64,000 nt of DNA from QNZT01 sp964573205 (GCA_964573205.1 CAZNIT010000028.1:1-64000); one strand, 5' to 3'. Shown: positions 34,545 to 42,708, counted from the first letter of the stretch. Numbers and translations are program-made. Notes: a model not told the origin generated them from the sequence alone.

Positions 34545-35752
34545 TTACGCCTAAACTTATAGAGTTGTTTTTTTCCGCCTCTTCCATTCAAAGATGGAAC
34601 GACTATCCCAGAATGGTCGATTTGGTCGAACTTGATAAACAGGCCCACAAATTTATAATCGCATATTTTCTAGCGAAGATCGAAAACGACGATCAAATCA
34701 GTATGTCGAATCTTATAGAAGCCGGAATTTTTGAATTTTTGCGTCGAGTCGTCGTAACGGATATGAGACCCGATATTTTTCATAAAATTCTTCAGAAAAA
34801 AAAGGATGAATTGAACGGGTGGGTTATTTCCAGGTTGAAAGATGATCTATCCCCTATCGAAGACGGAGCTTTTTTGCAGCGTTTTAAATCGTTTTTATTG
34901 GATGAAGAGAACTGTAAAAAAGAGAGATTTATATTAAAGGCCGCATCTTATCTCTCTACGAGATGGGAGTTTTCTATAATCTATCAGACAAGTCAGTTTT
35001 TAAACGATATCGAAGCGGTAAAAAGCGCTGTCGATGACGAGATAGAAGATTACTATGAGCTTATCGGAGTTAGAAAGATACTTTTAAATAAAAAACTTTC
35101 ACGCTTTATCGATCTTAGCGGTCGGCTCAGGTTTCAAAAAAGATGGGCTCAAACACCTCGTATTCCCGAAACTTCCGTTTTGGGTCATATGCTTATAGTA
35201 GCCATATTTAGCTATTTTTATTCAAAAAAGATAGATGCATGCGAAAAAAGACTTGAAAATAACTTTTTTTGCGCTCTTTTTCATGATCTGCCGGAAGCTT
35301 TAACGAAAGATATTATCACTCCCGTAAAATACTCGGTTTCGGGATTGGACGATATTATAAGCGCGTTTGAGATAGATAAAATACAAAATGAGATATTACC
35401 TCTTATCCCTTATCATTTGCAAGATGAATTTTCATATCTGCTCGGACTCTACCCCGAGGAGCAAAAAGACGAATTTTTAAACAAAATATATATCGATTCC
35501 ATAAAAATAGTGGATTCTCTTGACGGATATAATGAAAACTATTGCAATGCGATAGACGGATACGCTTTAAAGGCGGCCGATAGGCTTGCGGCTTTCATAG
35601 AAGCGGCGATTTCCATACATCATGGCGTAAAATCAAACGAACTTATCAAAGGAAAAGCTCAGACGCTTGCAAAAATAAAAGAAAATCCTATAGTGGGCGG
35701 TATCGATTTTTATGGATTGTCGTTGGAAATCGAGGATTATTTTTCAGGCTGA
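34541..35752 (+). CDS. HD-domain putative phosphohydrolase
   Basis: This 403-residue protein has a metal-dependent HD phosphohydrolase core: the first His216 in LGHMLIVAI and the His248-Asp249 pair in LFHDLPEALTKDIITPVK, close to the YfbR/HD_3 type. The N-terminal 200 residues are helical and include a second HD-like stretch (VELDKQAHKFIIAYFLAKIE). It starts inside the queF stop (ATGA). Substrate is unknown; nucleotides are likely from family resemblance. Its end lies next to the oppositely oriented SRP RNA gene. Confidence 0.8.
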   Translation: MITPKLIELFFSASSIQRWNDYPRMVDLVELDKQAHKFIIAYFLAKIENDDQISMSNLIEAGIFEFLRRVVVTDMRPDIFHKILQKKKDELNGWVISRLKDDLSPIEDGAFLQRFKSFLLDEENCKKERFILKAASYLSTRWEFSIIYQTSQFLNDIEAVKSAVDDEIEDYYELIGVRKILLNKKLSRFIDLSGRLRFQKRWAQTPRIPETSVLGHMLIVAIFSYFYSKKIDACEKRLENNFFCALFHDLPEALTKDIITPVKYSVSGLDDIISAFEIDKIQNEILPLIPYHLQDEFSYLLGLYPEEQKDEFLNKIYIDSIKIVDSLDGYNENYCNAIDGYALKAADRLAAFIEAAISIHHGVKSNELIKGKAQTLAKIKENPIVGGIDFYGLSLEIEDYFSG

Positions 35753-35761
35753 AAAAGATAA

Positions 35762-35869
35762 GACTCCCCTCAAGGTTCCTGCGGCACACACAAGATTGAG
35801 GTGCGTTGCTGTGTTCCCACCCTGGCGCGTTGCCTCAAAAAAGTGTTGCACAGGTCTTAAGGAGAGCAC
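35762..35869 (-). ncRNA. ffs: Signal recognition particle RNA (4.5S-like)
   Basis: On the minus strand this stretch folds as a small bacterial SRP RNA. The apical domain reads GCCAGG-GTG-GGAA-CAC-AGCA, matching the GGAA tetraloop flanked by the symmetric and asymmetric loops that bind Ffh. An outer TTGAGG pairs with CCTCAA, CCTGTG with CGCAGG, and an 11-bp closing stem pairs 35856-35866 with 35764-35774. A minus-strand TAGAAT about 40 bases upstream could be the -10. A T-rich run (TTATCTTTTT) follows the closing stem as terminator. It lies between two plus-strand genes. Exact ends are estimated from the fold. Confidence 0.85.
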
Positions 35870-35935
35870 TAAAAAAGCCGATGCTTTCTCAATGCTGAGC
35901 GCAATTCTACATAATAACAACTTAAAGGAGCCTTT

Positions 35936-36385
35936 GTGCAGTTTTATAGAAAATTGAAAATATGGTTTTTAACATTTTTTAGAGATATTTTCGTTTATCA
36001 TAATAGCTCCTTGGAGTTTCGTGCGAAACTGTTTGCCGTTATGATAGGTGCGAATAAAGTTTTTGACGAGTGTGAAGAGAAAATATTGAAAGAGGTGGCA
36101 AAAGAGATATATCCAAATGATGATGCTCGAGTTGATGTTTTGATCTATACTGTAAGAGAGTATGTTGATAAAATTATAAAAAATAACGGTCTTGATATAA
36201 ACGAGCTGATTTTATCGATCGATCAAGAGTTGAAAGAGGTAAAAAGATTTTGTGACAAAGTCGATATACAAATGCTTGAAAAATTCCTTGCGTGTTCCGA
36301 AAAAGACGAAGAAATTACGATTATACAAAAAAGAATTTTGGAATTTTTATCAAGTGAACTGGATTATTTTAATAAATTACGGTAA
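35936..36385 (+). CDS. Conserved hypothetical protein, possibly TerB-like
   Basis: This 149-residue helical acidic protein uses a GTG start at 35936, with AAAGGAG well placed seven bases upstream. The central segment RAKLFAVMIGANKVFDECEEKILKEVAKEIY resembles the TerB/DjlA-type acidic helical fold (calcium-like Asp/Glu pattern), but the match is weak. A basic, aromatic N-terminus (YRKLKIWFLTFFRDIF) could attach to the membrane. The tRNA-Ser promoter overlaps its end. Function unknown. Confidence 0.6.
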   Translation: MQFYRKLKIWFLTFFRDIFVYHNSSLEFRAKLFAVMIGANKVFDECEEKILKEVAKEIYPNDDARVDVLIYTVREYVDKIIKNNGLDINELILSIDQELKEVKRFCDKVDIQMLEKFLACSEKDEEITIIQKRILEFLSSELDYFNKLR

Positions 36386-36388
36386 AAT
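36383..36388 (+). promoter_or_regulatory. Promoter -10 of tRNA-Ser
   Basis: TAAAAT at 36383-36388 places a start site near 36395, ten bases before the mature tRNA. It overlaps the stop codon region of the preceding gene. Confidence 0.45.
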
Positions 36389-36404
36389 ACTTATTCTTTT
36401 TTAT

Positions 36405-36492
36405 AGAGAGGTGTCCGAGCGGTTGAAGGAGCACGCCTGGAACGCGTGTAAGGTGCAAGCCTTCGAGGGTTCGAATCCCTTCCTCTCTGCCA
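36405..36492 (+). tRNA. tRNA-Ser (anticodon GGA)
   Basis: This is an 88-base class II tRNA. The acceptor AGAGAGG pairs with CCTCTCT, the discriminator is G and CCA is encoded. The anticodon arm has loop CTGGAAC with GGA, reading UCC and UCU serine codons. A long variable arm and the T-loop TTCGAAT in a GGG/CCC stem complete it. Its 3' end is duplicated 125 bases downstream. Confidence 0.97.
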
Positions 36493-36620
36493 TAGAAAAT
36501 AAAATCAAACTTTAAAAAAACTTGTTTACCTGAAGGGATGAGAACCCGACAAGAGGTGTTCGGTGAAGCGAAGCGAAACCCCACAGCGAAGCGAGGACAA
36601 TCCCTTCCTCTCTGCCATAC
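36493..36620 (+). repeat. tRNA-Ser-derived duplicate with 21-bp direct repeat
   Basis: The last 21 bases of the tRNA region (36474-36494) recur exactly at 36599-36619. Between them, 36554-36567 resembles the tRNA 5' half (GAGGTGTTCG..GTGAAG against GAGGTGTCCGAGCGGTTGAAG). 36532-36547 is close to an inverted copy of the T-arm. GCGAAGCGA occurs twice in the interval. This looks like a decayed second tRNA-Ser or the scar of an att-like integration event. It encodes no plausible protein. The rest of the gap up to 36723 holds only AT-rich leader of the polymerase gene. Confidence 0.65.
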
Positions 36621-36723
36621 TTTAAAGCTTTCGAATATCTACATAAAAATATTTCAAAATGAAATAAAATTATATTGCAACACTTTTTTAGAGTTATAAT
36701 AGTATCCGTTAAAAGGATAATCT

Positions 36724-38001
36724 ATGATACTTCATCTTGATCTTGATACTTTCTTCGTTTCAGCTCATAGAACGCTTGATATATCTTTAAACGCCTCCCC
36801 TGTTGCGGTCGGAGGAAGAAGTAATCTGAAGATTTTCGAAAAAAAGAAAGTGGGTATAAAGCTTTTTAATTCAAATAGCGGCGCGTTTGTAAACCCCGTT
36901 TTTTACAATGATCAAAAAAGAAGTTTTAGCAATTTTTTCATAGATACAGCGCCTGACGGAGGTAAAAAAATAAGGGGAATCGTAGTTACATCCAGTTACG
37001 AGGCTAGAGCTAAAGGCGTAAAAACAGGTATGCCTTTAGCGCAGGCCCTTTCGTATTGTCCCGATATGAAGGTTTTGGTACCGGATTATCTGCTCTATCA
37101 TGATCTCTCTCATAGGCTTCATATGTTTTTATGCCAACAGATGCCTCAAGTTGAACAGTTTAGTATAGACGAATTTTTTTGTGATGTTAATGGTTGGATA
37201 GGGGATGATGAAGTTTTTGCGTTTGCGACGCATTTGAAGGCTCTTGTATGGCAAAAATTTTCACTTCCCCTCTCCATCGGAATATCTTCGGCTAAATGGA
37301 TAGCTAAACTAGCGACGAAATATGCTAAACCAAACGGTGTTTTTCTTGTGGAAAAAGACCGAATCGCCGATTTTATAGAAGATATTCCCATCTCTTCCTT
37401 TCCCGGTATAGGTCGAGGATACAAAAAGAGACTCGCTAAATATTTCATATCCACTTTAGGTGAAGCCAGTCGAAAAAAAGAGCTTTTTTACGGTTGGAAA
37501 AAACCGGGTATCCAGTTGTATCATCGCATTATAGGCGAAGATAATGAATCAGTTTCATATAAAAACAGTAGAAAATCTATAGGAATAAGCCGTACTTTCG
37601 ATCCCGTTTGTTTAAAAGATGAAGTTTTACGTCGTATTTTCATTTTGGCGAGACATATCGTTTTTATCGCTTTTAAACACGATGCGAATCCGGCCTGCTA
37701 TTTTTTGAAATTGAATTACGAGTCTGGTATAAGGGTTAAATCTACTTTTACGACATATAGACTTTTTAGCGAAGCTCTTTGTAAAGCGATTTTCAAGGAT
37801 CTATTTGAACGCATTCATATTTGCGGTGAATGCGTTATAAAGATATCAATTCGTATAAATAATTTTTCATTTACAAATAAAAAGACACTCTCTTTAATCG
37901 ATTTTCAAACGGATCGAGAACAAAAAAAAATAACGATATTGCTTCAGTCTCTTCGTGAAAAGTATTCATTGGATATCGTAAAAACGGGGAGTGAATTATG
38001 A
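36724..38001 (+). CDS. Y-family DNA polymerase (DinB-like, with insertion)
   Basis: This 425-residue translesion polymerase is related to DNA polymerase IV. The palm has HLDLDTFF (Asp5, Asp7) and FSIDEFFCDV near 142 with the catalytic Asp-Glu pair. The helix-hairpin-helix PGIGRGYKKRLAKY lies near 224. Between the first strand and SSYEARAKGVKTGMPLAQAL there is an insertion of roughly 45-50 residues not found in E. coli DinB. The little-finger domain follows after about 260. An AAGGATAATCT ribosome site precedes the ATG. It overlaps a small gene by four bases. No LexA-type operator was recognised. Confidence 0.85.
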   Translation: MILHLDLDTFFVSAHRTLDISLNASPVAVGGRSNLKIFEKKKVGIKLFNSNSGAFVNPVFYNDQKRSFSNFFIDTAPDGGKKIRGIVVTSSYEARAKGVKTGMPLAQALSYCPDMKVLVPDYLLYHDLSHRLHMFLCQQMPQVEQFSIDEFFCDVNGWIGDDEVFAFATHLKALVWQKFSLPLSIGISSAKWIAKLATKYAKPNGVFLVEKDRIADFIEDIPISSFPGIGRGYKKRLAKYFISTLGEASRKKELFYGWKKPGIQLYHRIIGEDNESVSYKNSRKSIGISRTFDPVCLKDEVLRRIFILARHIVFIAFKHDANPACYFLKLNYESGIRVKSTFTTYRLFSEALCKAIFKDLFERIHICGECVIKISIRINNFSFTNKKTLSLIDFQTDREQKKITILLQSLREKYSLDIVKTGSEL

Positions 38002-38303
38002 GTAACTCTTCAAAAGAATTTTTTGAGAAGATTAGCCGCTTTTGTTACGTAAGCAAAACGCCCTACTTTTTCAAAAACGGTTCGAATGAAAAGGATAAGT
38101 TTTTTAAAGGTGTGTTTACGGTTTACGAATGGGTTGACGAACTGTGTTATTATTATCTCAAGCAAGAAAAAAATCTCAAGTCCGATTTTTTATCTCTGCT
38201 TGAAAAAAAGCGTAGAGAAATAAAAAGATTACCAAACGGTAAATACAAGAACGGAATGTTAAAAGGCTTTGATGAAATCGATAAAATCTTGAACGATCTT
38301 TGA
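37998..38303 (+). CDS. Small hypothetical protein coupled to the Y-family polymerase
   Basis: This 101-residue basic, helical protein starts inside the polymerase stop codon (ATGA). It has a compact aromatic N-terminal region (FCYVSKTPYFFKNG; VYEWVDELCYYYLKQEK) and a Lys-rich C-terminal helix. No domain was recognised. Tight coupling suggests it works with, or regulates, the polymerase. It has no signal or membrane segment. Confidence 0.6.
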   Translation: MSNSSKEFFEKISRFCYVSKTPYFFKNGSNEKDKFFKGVFTVYEWVDELCYYYLKQEKNLKSDFLSLLEKKRREIKRLPNGKYKNGMLKGFDEIDKILNDL

Positions 38304-38338
38304 AAATATTTGTTATATATTTTGCATTATTTTTAATT

Positions 38339-38347
38339 TATGCTAAA
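38339..38347 (+). promoter_or_regulatory. Promoter of the lipoprotein gene
   Basis: An extended -10, TGCTAAAAT at about 38341-38349, lies 30 bases before the ATG at 38378. It matches the same element seen upstream of dnaA and gltX. Confidence 0.45.
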
Positions 38348-38377
38348 ATAATTATATTTTTATTTTAAAGGAATGTT

Positions 38378-39136
38378 ATGAAAAGATATTTTATCAGTCT
38401 TAGTTTGGCGGCTTCGCTTTTTTTTGTCGGATGCGGCGGAGGTGACGGTGACGGTGGAGTTAACTTAGATGCGGATGTTGTATTTAAAACGGTGGCCAAG
38501 TACGATCTAAGAAAGTATGTTATTCCTGCCGAAAACAGTATAAGTACATACAAAGAAAAAATTTATACGAATGAAAACGGTAAAAAAAGTTTCAAAGATG
38601 ATCCCGAAGAGGATATATATACCGAAAAATATGATGTTAACTCTACGGGAGTAACCGTCAAAGACGGTAGTGACACTGTTGATTCGGTTTATATCGTCAA
38701 AGACGATCGTATCATAGATAAAGAGACGGAGGATAATAGCACAATCAATGAAATTGTTAGGTTCGCCGATATCGGGGACTATGTTCTCTCTTTTAGCGAT
38801 TCTAAAACGGAAAACGGAAATATTCCCGTAACAACTAAAATATCTTGCAAGCTTACGGGACATTATGCAAGTAAGAAAGTTGGAAGTATTACATATGACG
38901 ATGTATTGAAGATCGAATGCAAAGAGTCCTCAAGTGGGAATTTGAAAAATCAAAATATTGAATTTTCATACACTTCTGAGGGCGAAACGGAGATTTACTT
39001 TGCTAAAGGTATAGGCGATATATATTCGGAAGATATTACATGTCAAAACACAAATACGGTTTTAAACGGTGCAGAGACAAAAAATTCGACTTGTGAAAAA
39101 GAGTTAGTGGAGATAGTATCTCACAACACGATCTAG
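38378..39136 (+). CDS. Putative lipoprotein
   Basis: This 252-residue protein has a lipobox ending FFVGC (Cys19) followed by a Gly/Asp-rich linker. The body is predicted beta-rich, without a recognised domain. A late segment (YDDVLKIEC then YFAKGIGDIY) resembles YGSVLHFYC and YYANGWGTVG in the lipoprotein at 63207-63944, so the two may be distant paralogues. It has its own promoter and a long terminator hairpin downstream. Confidence 0.72.
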   Translation: MKRYFISLSLAASLFFVGCGGGDGDGGVNLDADVVFKTVAKYDLRKYVIPAENSISTYKEKIYTNENGKKSFKDDPEEDIYTEKYDVNSTGVTVKDGSDTVDSVYIVKDDRIIDKETEDNSTINEIVRFADIGDYVLSFSDSKTENGNIPVTTKISCKLTGHYASKKVGSITYDDVLKIECKESSSGNLKNQNIEFSYTSEGETEIYFAKGIGDIYSEDITCQNTNTVLNGAETKNSTCEKELVEIVSHNTI

Positions 39137-39146
39137 TTGTTTATTC

Positions 39147-39188
39147 GTATCGATCAAGATGAAGAGTTTCATCTTTCTTGATCGATAC
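39147..39188 (+). terminator. Terminator after the lipoprotein gene
   Basis: A 13-bp perfect stem (39147-39159 with 39176-39188) encloses an inner TGAA/TTCA stem-loop. It begins ten bases after the stop at 39136 and is followed by a T-rich stretch, so it should end lipoprotein transcription before hisF. Confidence 0.75.
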
Positions 39189-39257
39189 TACTTTTACCTC
39201 AATTTTCTTTTATACACCTTGTGTTACTATCATGCCTAAATCATAAAAAGAGATATA

Positions 39258-40019
39258 ATGGACTATTTCGCAAAAAGAATTATTCCCTGTTTGGATGTTG
39301 ATAACGGTCGAGTCGTAAAAGGTGTTAATTTTGTCGGACTTCGTGATGCCGGTGATCCTGTTGAAGTTGCAAAAAGATACAATGAAGAGGGAGCTGACGA
39401 GATTACATTTTTGGATATAACGGCAAGTCATCAAAATAGAGATACTATCGTTCATATAGTTGAGGAAGTTGCAAAAGAGGTTTTTATACCTTTGACTGTT
39501 GGCGGAGGTATCCGAAAACTTGATGATATATATAATTTATTAAATGTCGGTTGTGACAAAGTGAGTATAAATTCGGCGGCTGTCAAAAATCCGAATTTTA
39601 TCAACGAGGCTTCTAAAAGATTCGGTTCTCAGTGTATAGTTGTGGCGATTGATGCAAAAAAAACTGAAGATAGTTGGCATATTTATTTAAACGGAGGTCG
39701 TATAGATACGGGTATAGACGCGATAGAATGGGCTAAAGAGGTTTATGACAGAGGAGCCGGAGAGATTCTTTTAACGTCTATGGATGCTGACGGTACAAAG
39801 GCCGGTTTTGACAATGCTTTAAACGCCTCTGTAAGTAATGCCGTTTCTATACCGATCATCGCTAGCGGTGGTGCAGGAAATATGGAACATATAAAAGACG
39901 CGTTTACATTAGGTCAAGCCGATGCCGCCCTAGCCGCTTCTATTTTTCATTTCAAGGAGATTGACATATCTGACTTGAAACAATATCTTCATGATCACAA
40001 TATTCCGGTCAGGATATAG
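39258..40019 (+). CDS. hisF: Imidazole glycerol phosphate synthase cyclase subunit
   Basis: HisF joins PRFAR with ammonia from HisH to make IGP and AICAR in histidine synthesis. The 253-residue TIM barrel has the catalytic aspartates Asp13 in CLDVDNGRVVKG and Asp132 in VVAIDAKK. It also has ASGGAGNMEHIKDAF near 200 for phosphate binding. It stands apart from other his genes in this window. A short gap of two bases leads into the nucleosidase-like gene. Confidence 0.95.
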   Translation: MDYFAKRIIPCLDVDNGRVVKGVNFVGLRDAGDPVEVAKRYNEEGADEITFLDITASHQNRDTIVHIVEEVAKEVFIPLTVGGGIRKLDDIYNLLNVGCDKVSINSAAVKNPNFINEASKRFGSQCIVVAIDAKKTEDSWHIYLNGGRIDTGIDAIEWAKEVYDRGAGEILLTSMDADGTKAGFDNALNASVSNAVSIPIIASGGAGNMEHIKDAFTLGQADAALAASIFHFKEIDISDLKQYLHDHNIPVRI

Positions 40020-40021
40020 AG

Positions 40022-40576
40022 ATGTTCGTATGTGCCGGAAACAACGAAACATTTCATTTTGCTACCCCTATCGGCGTAGGTTTGATCGAGTCGGCTATGA
40101 ATTTAACCAGACTTTCTCTCTTTAATAAGCCGGAGTTTTTAATCTTTGTAGGTAGTGCCGGAAGTTACGGAAAACATTCAATCTTTGATATAGTGGAGTC
40201 TTCGATAGCATCTAATATAGAGCTTTCATTTTTGGAAAATAGAGCATATACACCTTTGGATAATGTTATAGAAGCATACAAAGAGGATAAAGATGTTTCA
40301 CATGAAACCAAAGAAATCGTAAATTGCAGTAATTATATATCCACCGATTTCGAATTGGTTCAAAAATATAGAAAATACAACATAGAACTTGAAAATATGG
40401 AGTTTTTTTCGGTTTTGAGAATTTCACAGGAATTTTCCATACCTGTACTAGGTATTTTCGTTGTTACGAATTATTGTAATAATAATGCGCACAAAGATTT
40501 TGTCGCAAATCATGAAAAAGCGAAAAATATTTTAAGTGAATTTCTATTTAATAAATATAAAGAACTGAAAAAATGA
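40022..40576 (+). CDS. Short nucleosidase/phosphorylase-superfamily protein
   Basis: This 184-residue protein resembles the purine nucleoside phosphorylase/MTA-SAH nucleosidase superfamily. FLIFVGSAGSYG near 38-49 matches the first glycine-rich strand. IELENMEFFSVLR near 120 matches the ENME nucleoside-binding motif, and a late VVTNYCNNN replaces the usual SD-A motif. It is shorter than MtnN (about 230), mainly at the N-terminus, so activity is uncertain. It overlaps rlmN by four bases and follows hisF closely. Confidence 0.68.
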   Translation: MFVCAGNNETFHFATPIGVGLIESAMNLTRLSLFNKPEFLIFVGSAGSYGKHSIFDIVESSIASNIELSFLENRAYTPLDNVIEAYKEDKDVSHETKEIVNCSNYISTDFELVQKYRKYNIELENMEFFSVLRISQEFSIPVLGIFVVTNYCNNNAHKDFVANHEKAKNILSEFLFNKYKELKK

Positions 40577-41643
40577 AAAAATTTATACTCGATTATACGA
40601 AAGAGGAGTTATCACAAAAAGTAAGTCCCTCTTTTCGTGCAAAACAGATATTCGGCTGGATATATCAAAAAAACGTCGATACATTTGAGCAAATGCTAAA
40701 TCTTTCGAAACCTTTAAGAAAAGAACTCGATGAGAAATTCTCGTTGTCGATGTTAGAGATTGTCAAAAAAGAGACAAGTATGGACAAAAGCGTAAAATAT
40801 CTTTTTAAATCGAAAGACAATGCGACAATAGAGTCGGTATTGTTGCCGATGAAAGAGAAGGTGGTGGATAATAACGGCGACACGAAAAAAGAGGCGAAAT
40901 ATACTATATGCATCTCTAGTCAGGTCGGATGCAAAATAGGGTGTTCGTTTTGTTTAACGGCTAAAGGAGGTTTCAATCGAGATTTAAGTGCCGGTGAAAT
41001 CGTCGAACAGGTTTTGAAGATCAAAAAAGATAATTTTATCGAGTACAATAGACGTGTGAATATTGTATATATGGGAATGGGTGAACCGCTGGACAATCTT
41101 GACAATGTCGTAAAAGCGGTAAAAATTTTAAGCGATCCGGACGGATTGGCTATCGGCGCAAGACGACAGACTATATCAACTAGCGGACTCAGTCATCAGA
41201 TAGAGAGATTGGGCAAGATGGATCTTGGCGTCTTATTGGCCATATCTCTTCATGCGGTGGATGATAAAACCAGAGAAGAGTTGATGCCCATAAATAGGGC
41301 ATACAATATAAAGTCGATTATAGATGCGGTGAAAAACTTTCCTATAGACCAGCGTAAAAGGGTAATGTTCGAATATCTTGTTATAGATTCTTTAAACGAC
41401 GGTCAGGATAGTGCGAAGAAACTAGTTAAGCTGTTGCACGGTATCAGGGCAAAAGTTAATTTGATCTATTTCAATCCCTACCCTGGTTCGAAATTTGCGC
41501 GACCTAGCGAAAATACAATGGAAAAATTCAAAAAATATTTAAACGATCATGGCGTAATTTGCACTATTCGAAAATCAAAAGGATTAGATATTAGCGCAGC
41601 TTGCGGTCAATTGAAGGAGAAAACATCATATGAGTTGGATTGA
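40573..41643 (+). CDS. rlmN: Dual-specificity rRNA/tRNA adenine-C2 methyltransferase RlmN
   Basis: This radical-SAM enzyme methylates A2503 of 23S rRNA and A37 of some tRNAs. The cluster motif is Cys120-x3-Cys124-x2-Cys127, the SAM-binding GMGEPLDN lies near 171-178, and the second catalytic cysteine is in SAACGQLK near 346. The 356-residue length is normal. It overlaps the upstream gene by four bases and contains the start of a 30-residue membrane ORF at its 3' end. Confidence 0.95.
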   Translation: MKKFILDYTKEELSQKVSPSFRAKQIFGWIYQKNVDTFEQMLNLSKPLRKELDEKFSLSMLEIVKKETSMDKSVKYLFKSKDNATIESVLLPMKEKVVDNNGDTKKEAKYTICISSQVGCKIGCSFCLTAKGGFNRDLSAGEIVEQVLKIKKDNFIEYNRRVNIVYMGMGEPLDNLDNVVKAVKILSDPDGLAIGARRQTISTSGLSHQIERLGKMDLGVLLAISLHAVDDKTREELMPINRAYNIKSIIDAVKNFPIDQRKRVMFEYLVIDSLNDGQDSAKKLVKLLHGIRAKVNLIYFNPYPGSKFARPSENTMEKFKKYLNDHGVICTIRKSKGLDISAACGQLKEKTSYELD

Positions 41644-41722
41644 TATCATACAAATCGTTTTTTTAGCTGTCGTTGCTATTGTAGGACTTTACGGGATTAT
41701 AAAAGTTGTTTTCAGTGATTAG
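41630..41722 (+). CDS. Putative 30-residue single-span membrane protein
   Basis: An ATG at 41630 overlaps the end of rlmN by 14 bases, with AGGAG ten bases upstream. The ORF encodes a short polar start, one clean transmembrane helix (about residues 6-24, IIQIVFLAVVAIVGLYGII) and a KVVFSD tail. The clean hydrophobic pattern supports a real product. Against it, 60 bases overlap the convergent pseudouridine synthase gene. Confidence 0.45.
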   Translation: MSWIDIIQIVFLAVVAIVGLYGIIKVVFSD

Positions 41723-42601
41723 AGCTCTGAAATTATATTTTGAATAAATAATGTATTCGTTTTTGTACTTAAAATTTATCCAATTAGCATGAAGCATTAA
41801 TCTCGATGCGCCTGTTAGTTTTATTCTCTCCTTTTTAGATAACAATCCGTCAAGATAGTCGGATGCTACTTTTACGTTTGTGCCGTATAGCGGATCGCCG
41901 AGAATGGGATGTTTCACATGAAACAGATGAATTCTTATTTGATGTTGTCGTCCGGTAAGAGGTAAAGCTTCGACGAGTGTAGTATCTAAACTTGGAAAAT
42001 ATTCTACAGGTTTAATAAAGGTTTGAGAACTTTTTCCATTTTTGTCGATGTTAACCTTTAACTTAATTTTTGAAAAATCGATATTTTTTTTAATCGGCTC
42101 ATCGATCAAAACTTCTCTGCTCATTTTGCCCTTAACAAACGCGAGGTAACCTTTTTTTATCTCTCTATTTTCAAATGAAATTTTCATAGAACGTTGTGCT
42201 TTTGTATTTTTCGCCGCAACTAAAATGCCGCTTGTCTCCTTATCAATCCTGTGGGTTATGTTGGCATCGGAGCCAAAAAGGTATTTTACCTCATGTGTCA
42301 TAGAATAAGAGCTATCCTTACCGGTAGGATGAACTAATACACCGGTAGGCTTGTCGAAAATGGCAATATCGGCGGTTTGAAAAATAGGCCTTATGTTGTT
42401 TGTGGTAGGGTTGAACTCTACGATCTCGACAATCCCCTTGATAAAAGCCGATTTTTTAACCAAAACATGACCGTTAACGATAACCTTTTTTCTGTCAATG
42501 AGACGCTGTGCATCTTTCATACTATAACCTAGTTCATCGATTAAAAACTTAAAAGCTTTAATTTTTCTTGGAAGTTGATACTGCTTTAATTTATATGACA
42601 A
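41663..42601 (-). CDS. RluA-family pseudouridine synthase
   Basis: This 312-residue protein has an N-terminal S4 RNA-binding domain (about 14-60) and a catalytic domain with HRIDKETSG (Asp120 is the nucleophile) and TGRQHQIRIHL near 208-218. It should isomerise specific uridines in rRNA or tRNA. RluC/D-type proteins share this layout, but the target is not clear. The C-terminal 12-residue tail is rich in Asn and Ser and runs into the micro-ORF region. Confidence 0.88.
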   Translation of the reverse strand: MSYKLKQYQLPRKIKAFKFLIDELGYSMKDAQRLIDRKKVIVNGHVLVKKSAFIKGIVEIVEFNPTTNNIRPIFQTADIAIFDKPTGVLVHPTGKDSSYSMTHEVKYLFGSDANITHRIDKETSGILVAAKNTKAQRSMKISFENREIKKGYLAFVKGKMSREVLIDEPIKKNIDFSKIKLKVNIDKNGKSSQTFIKPVEYFPSLDTTLVEALPLTGRQHQIRIHLFHVKHPILGDPLYGTNVKVASDYLDGLLSKKERIKLTGASRLMLHANWINFKYKNEYIIYSKYNFRALITENNFYNPVKSYNSNDS

Positions 42602-42654
42602 AATTAATACCTTTTTAACAGATTTTAAATTCAGTTGTTATAGTATATCACCTG

Positions 42655-42708
42655 AACCTTCTGAAGAATTATTTTTTACGAATTGTCGATAATTTTTTAG
42701 AAGGTTCG
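42655..42708. promoter_or_regulatory. Large palindrome in the divergent rluA-type/purB gap
   Basis: Nine-base arms (42655-42663 and 42700-42708) are perfectly complementary. A nested inner pair (AATTAT at 42668-42673 with ATAATT at 42690-42695) can extend the structure. It lies between two divergently transcribed genes, so it may be an operator or an RNA structure in one leader. Confidence 0.4.

Noticed and set aside
35712..35957. An 81-residue plus-strand ORF
   Set aside because: It covers the SRP RNA gene and the end of the HD gene, lacks a ribosome site, and has no protein-like composition.
36252..36515. An 87-residue plus-strand ORF running into tRNA-Ser
   Set aside because: It is out of frame with the supported TerB-like gene and reads through the tRNA.
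36369..36584. A 71-residue minus-strand ORF
   Set aside because: It lies across tRNA-Ser and its partial copy; a non-coding repeat explains the open frame.
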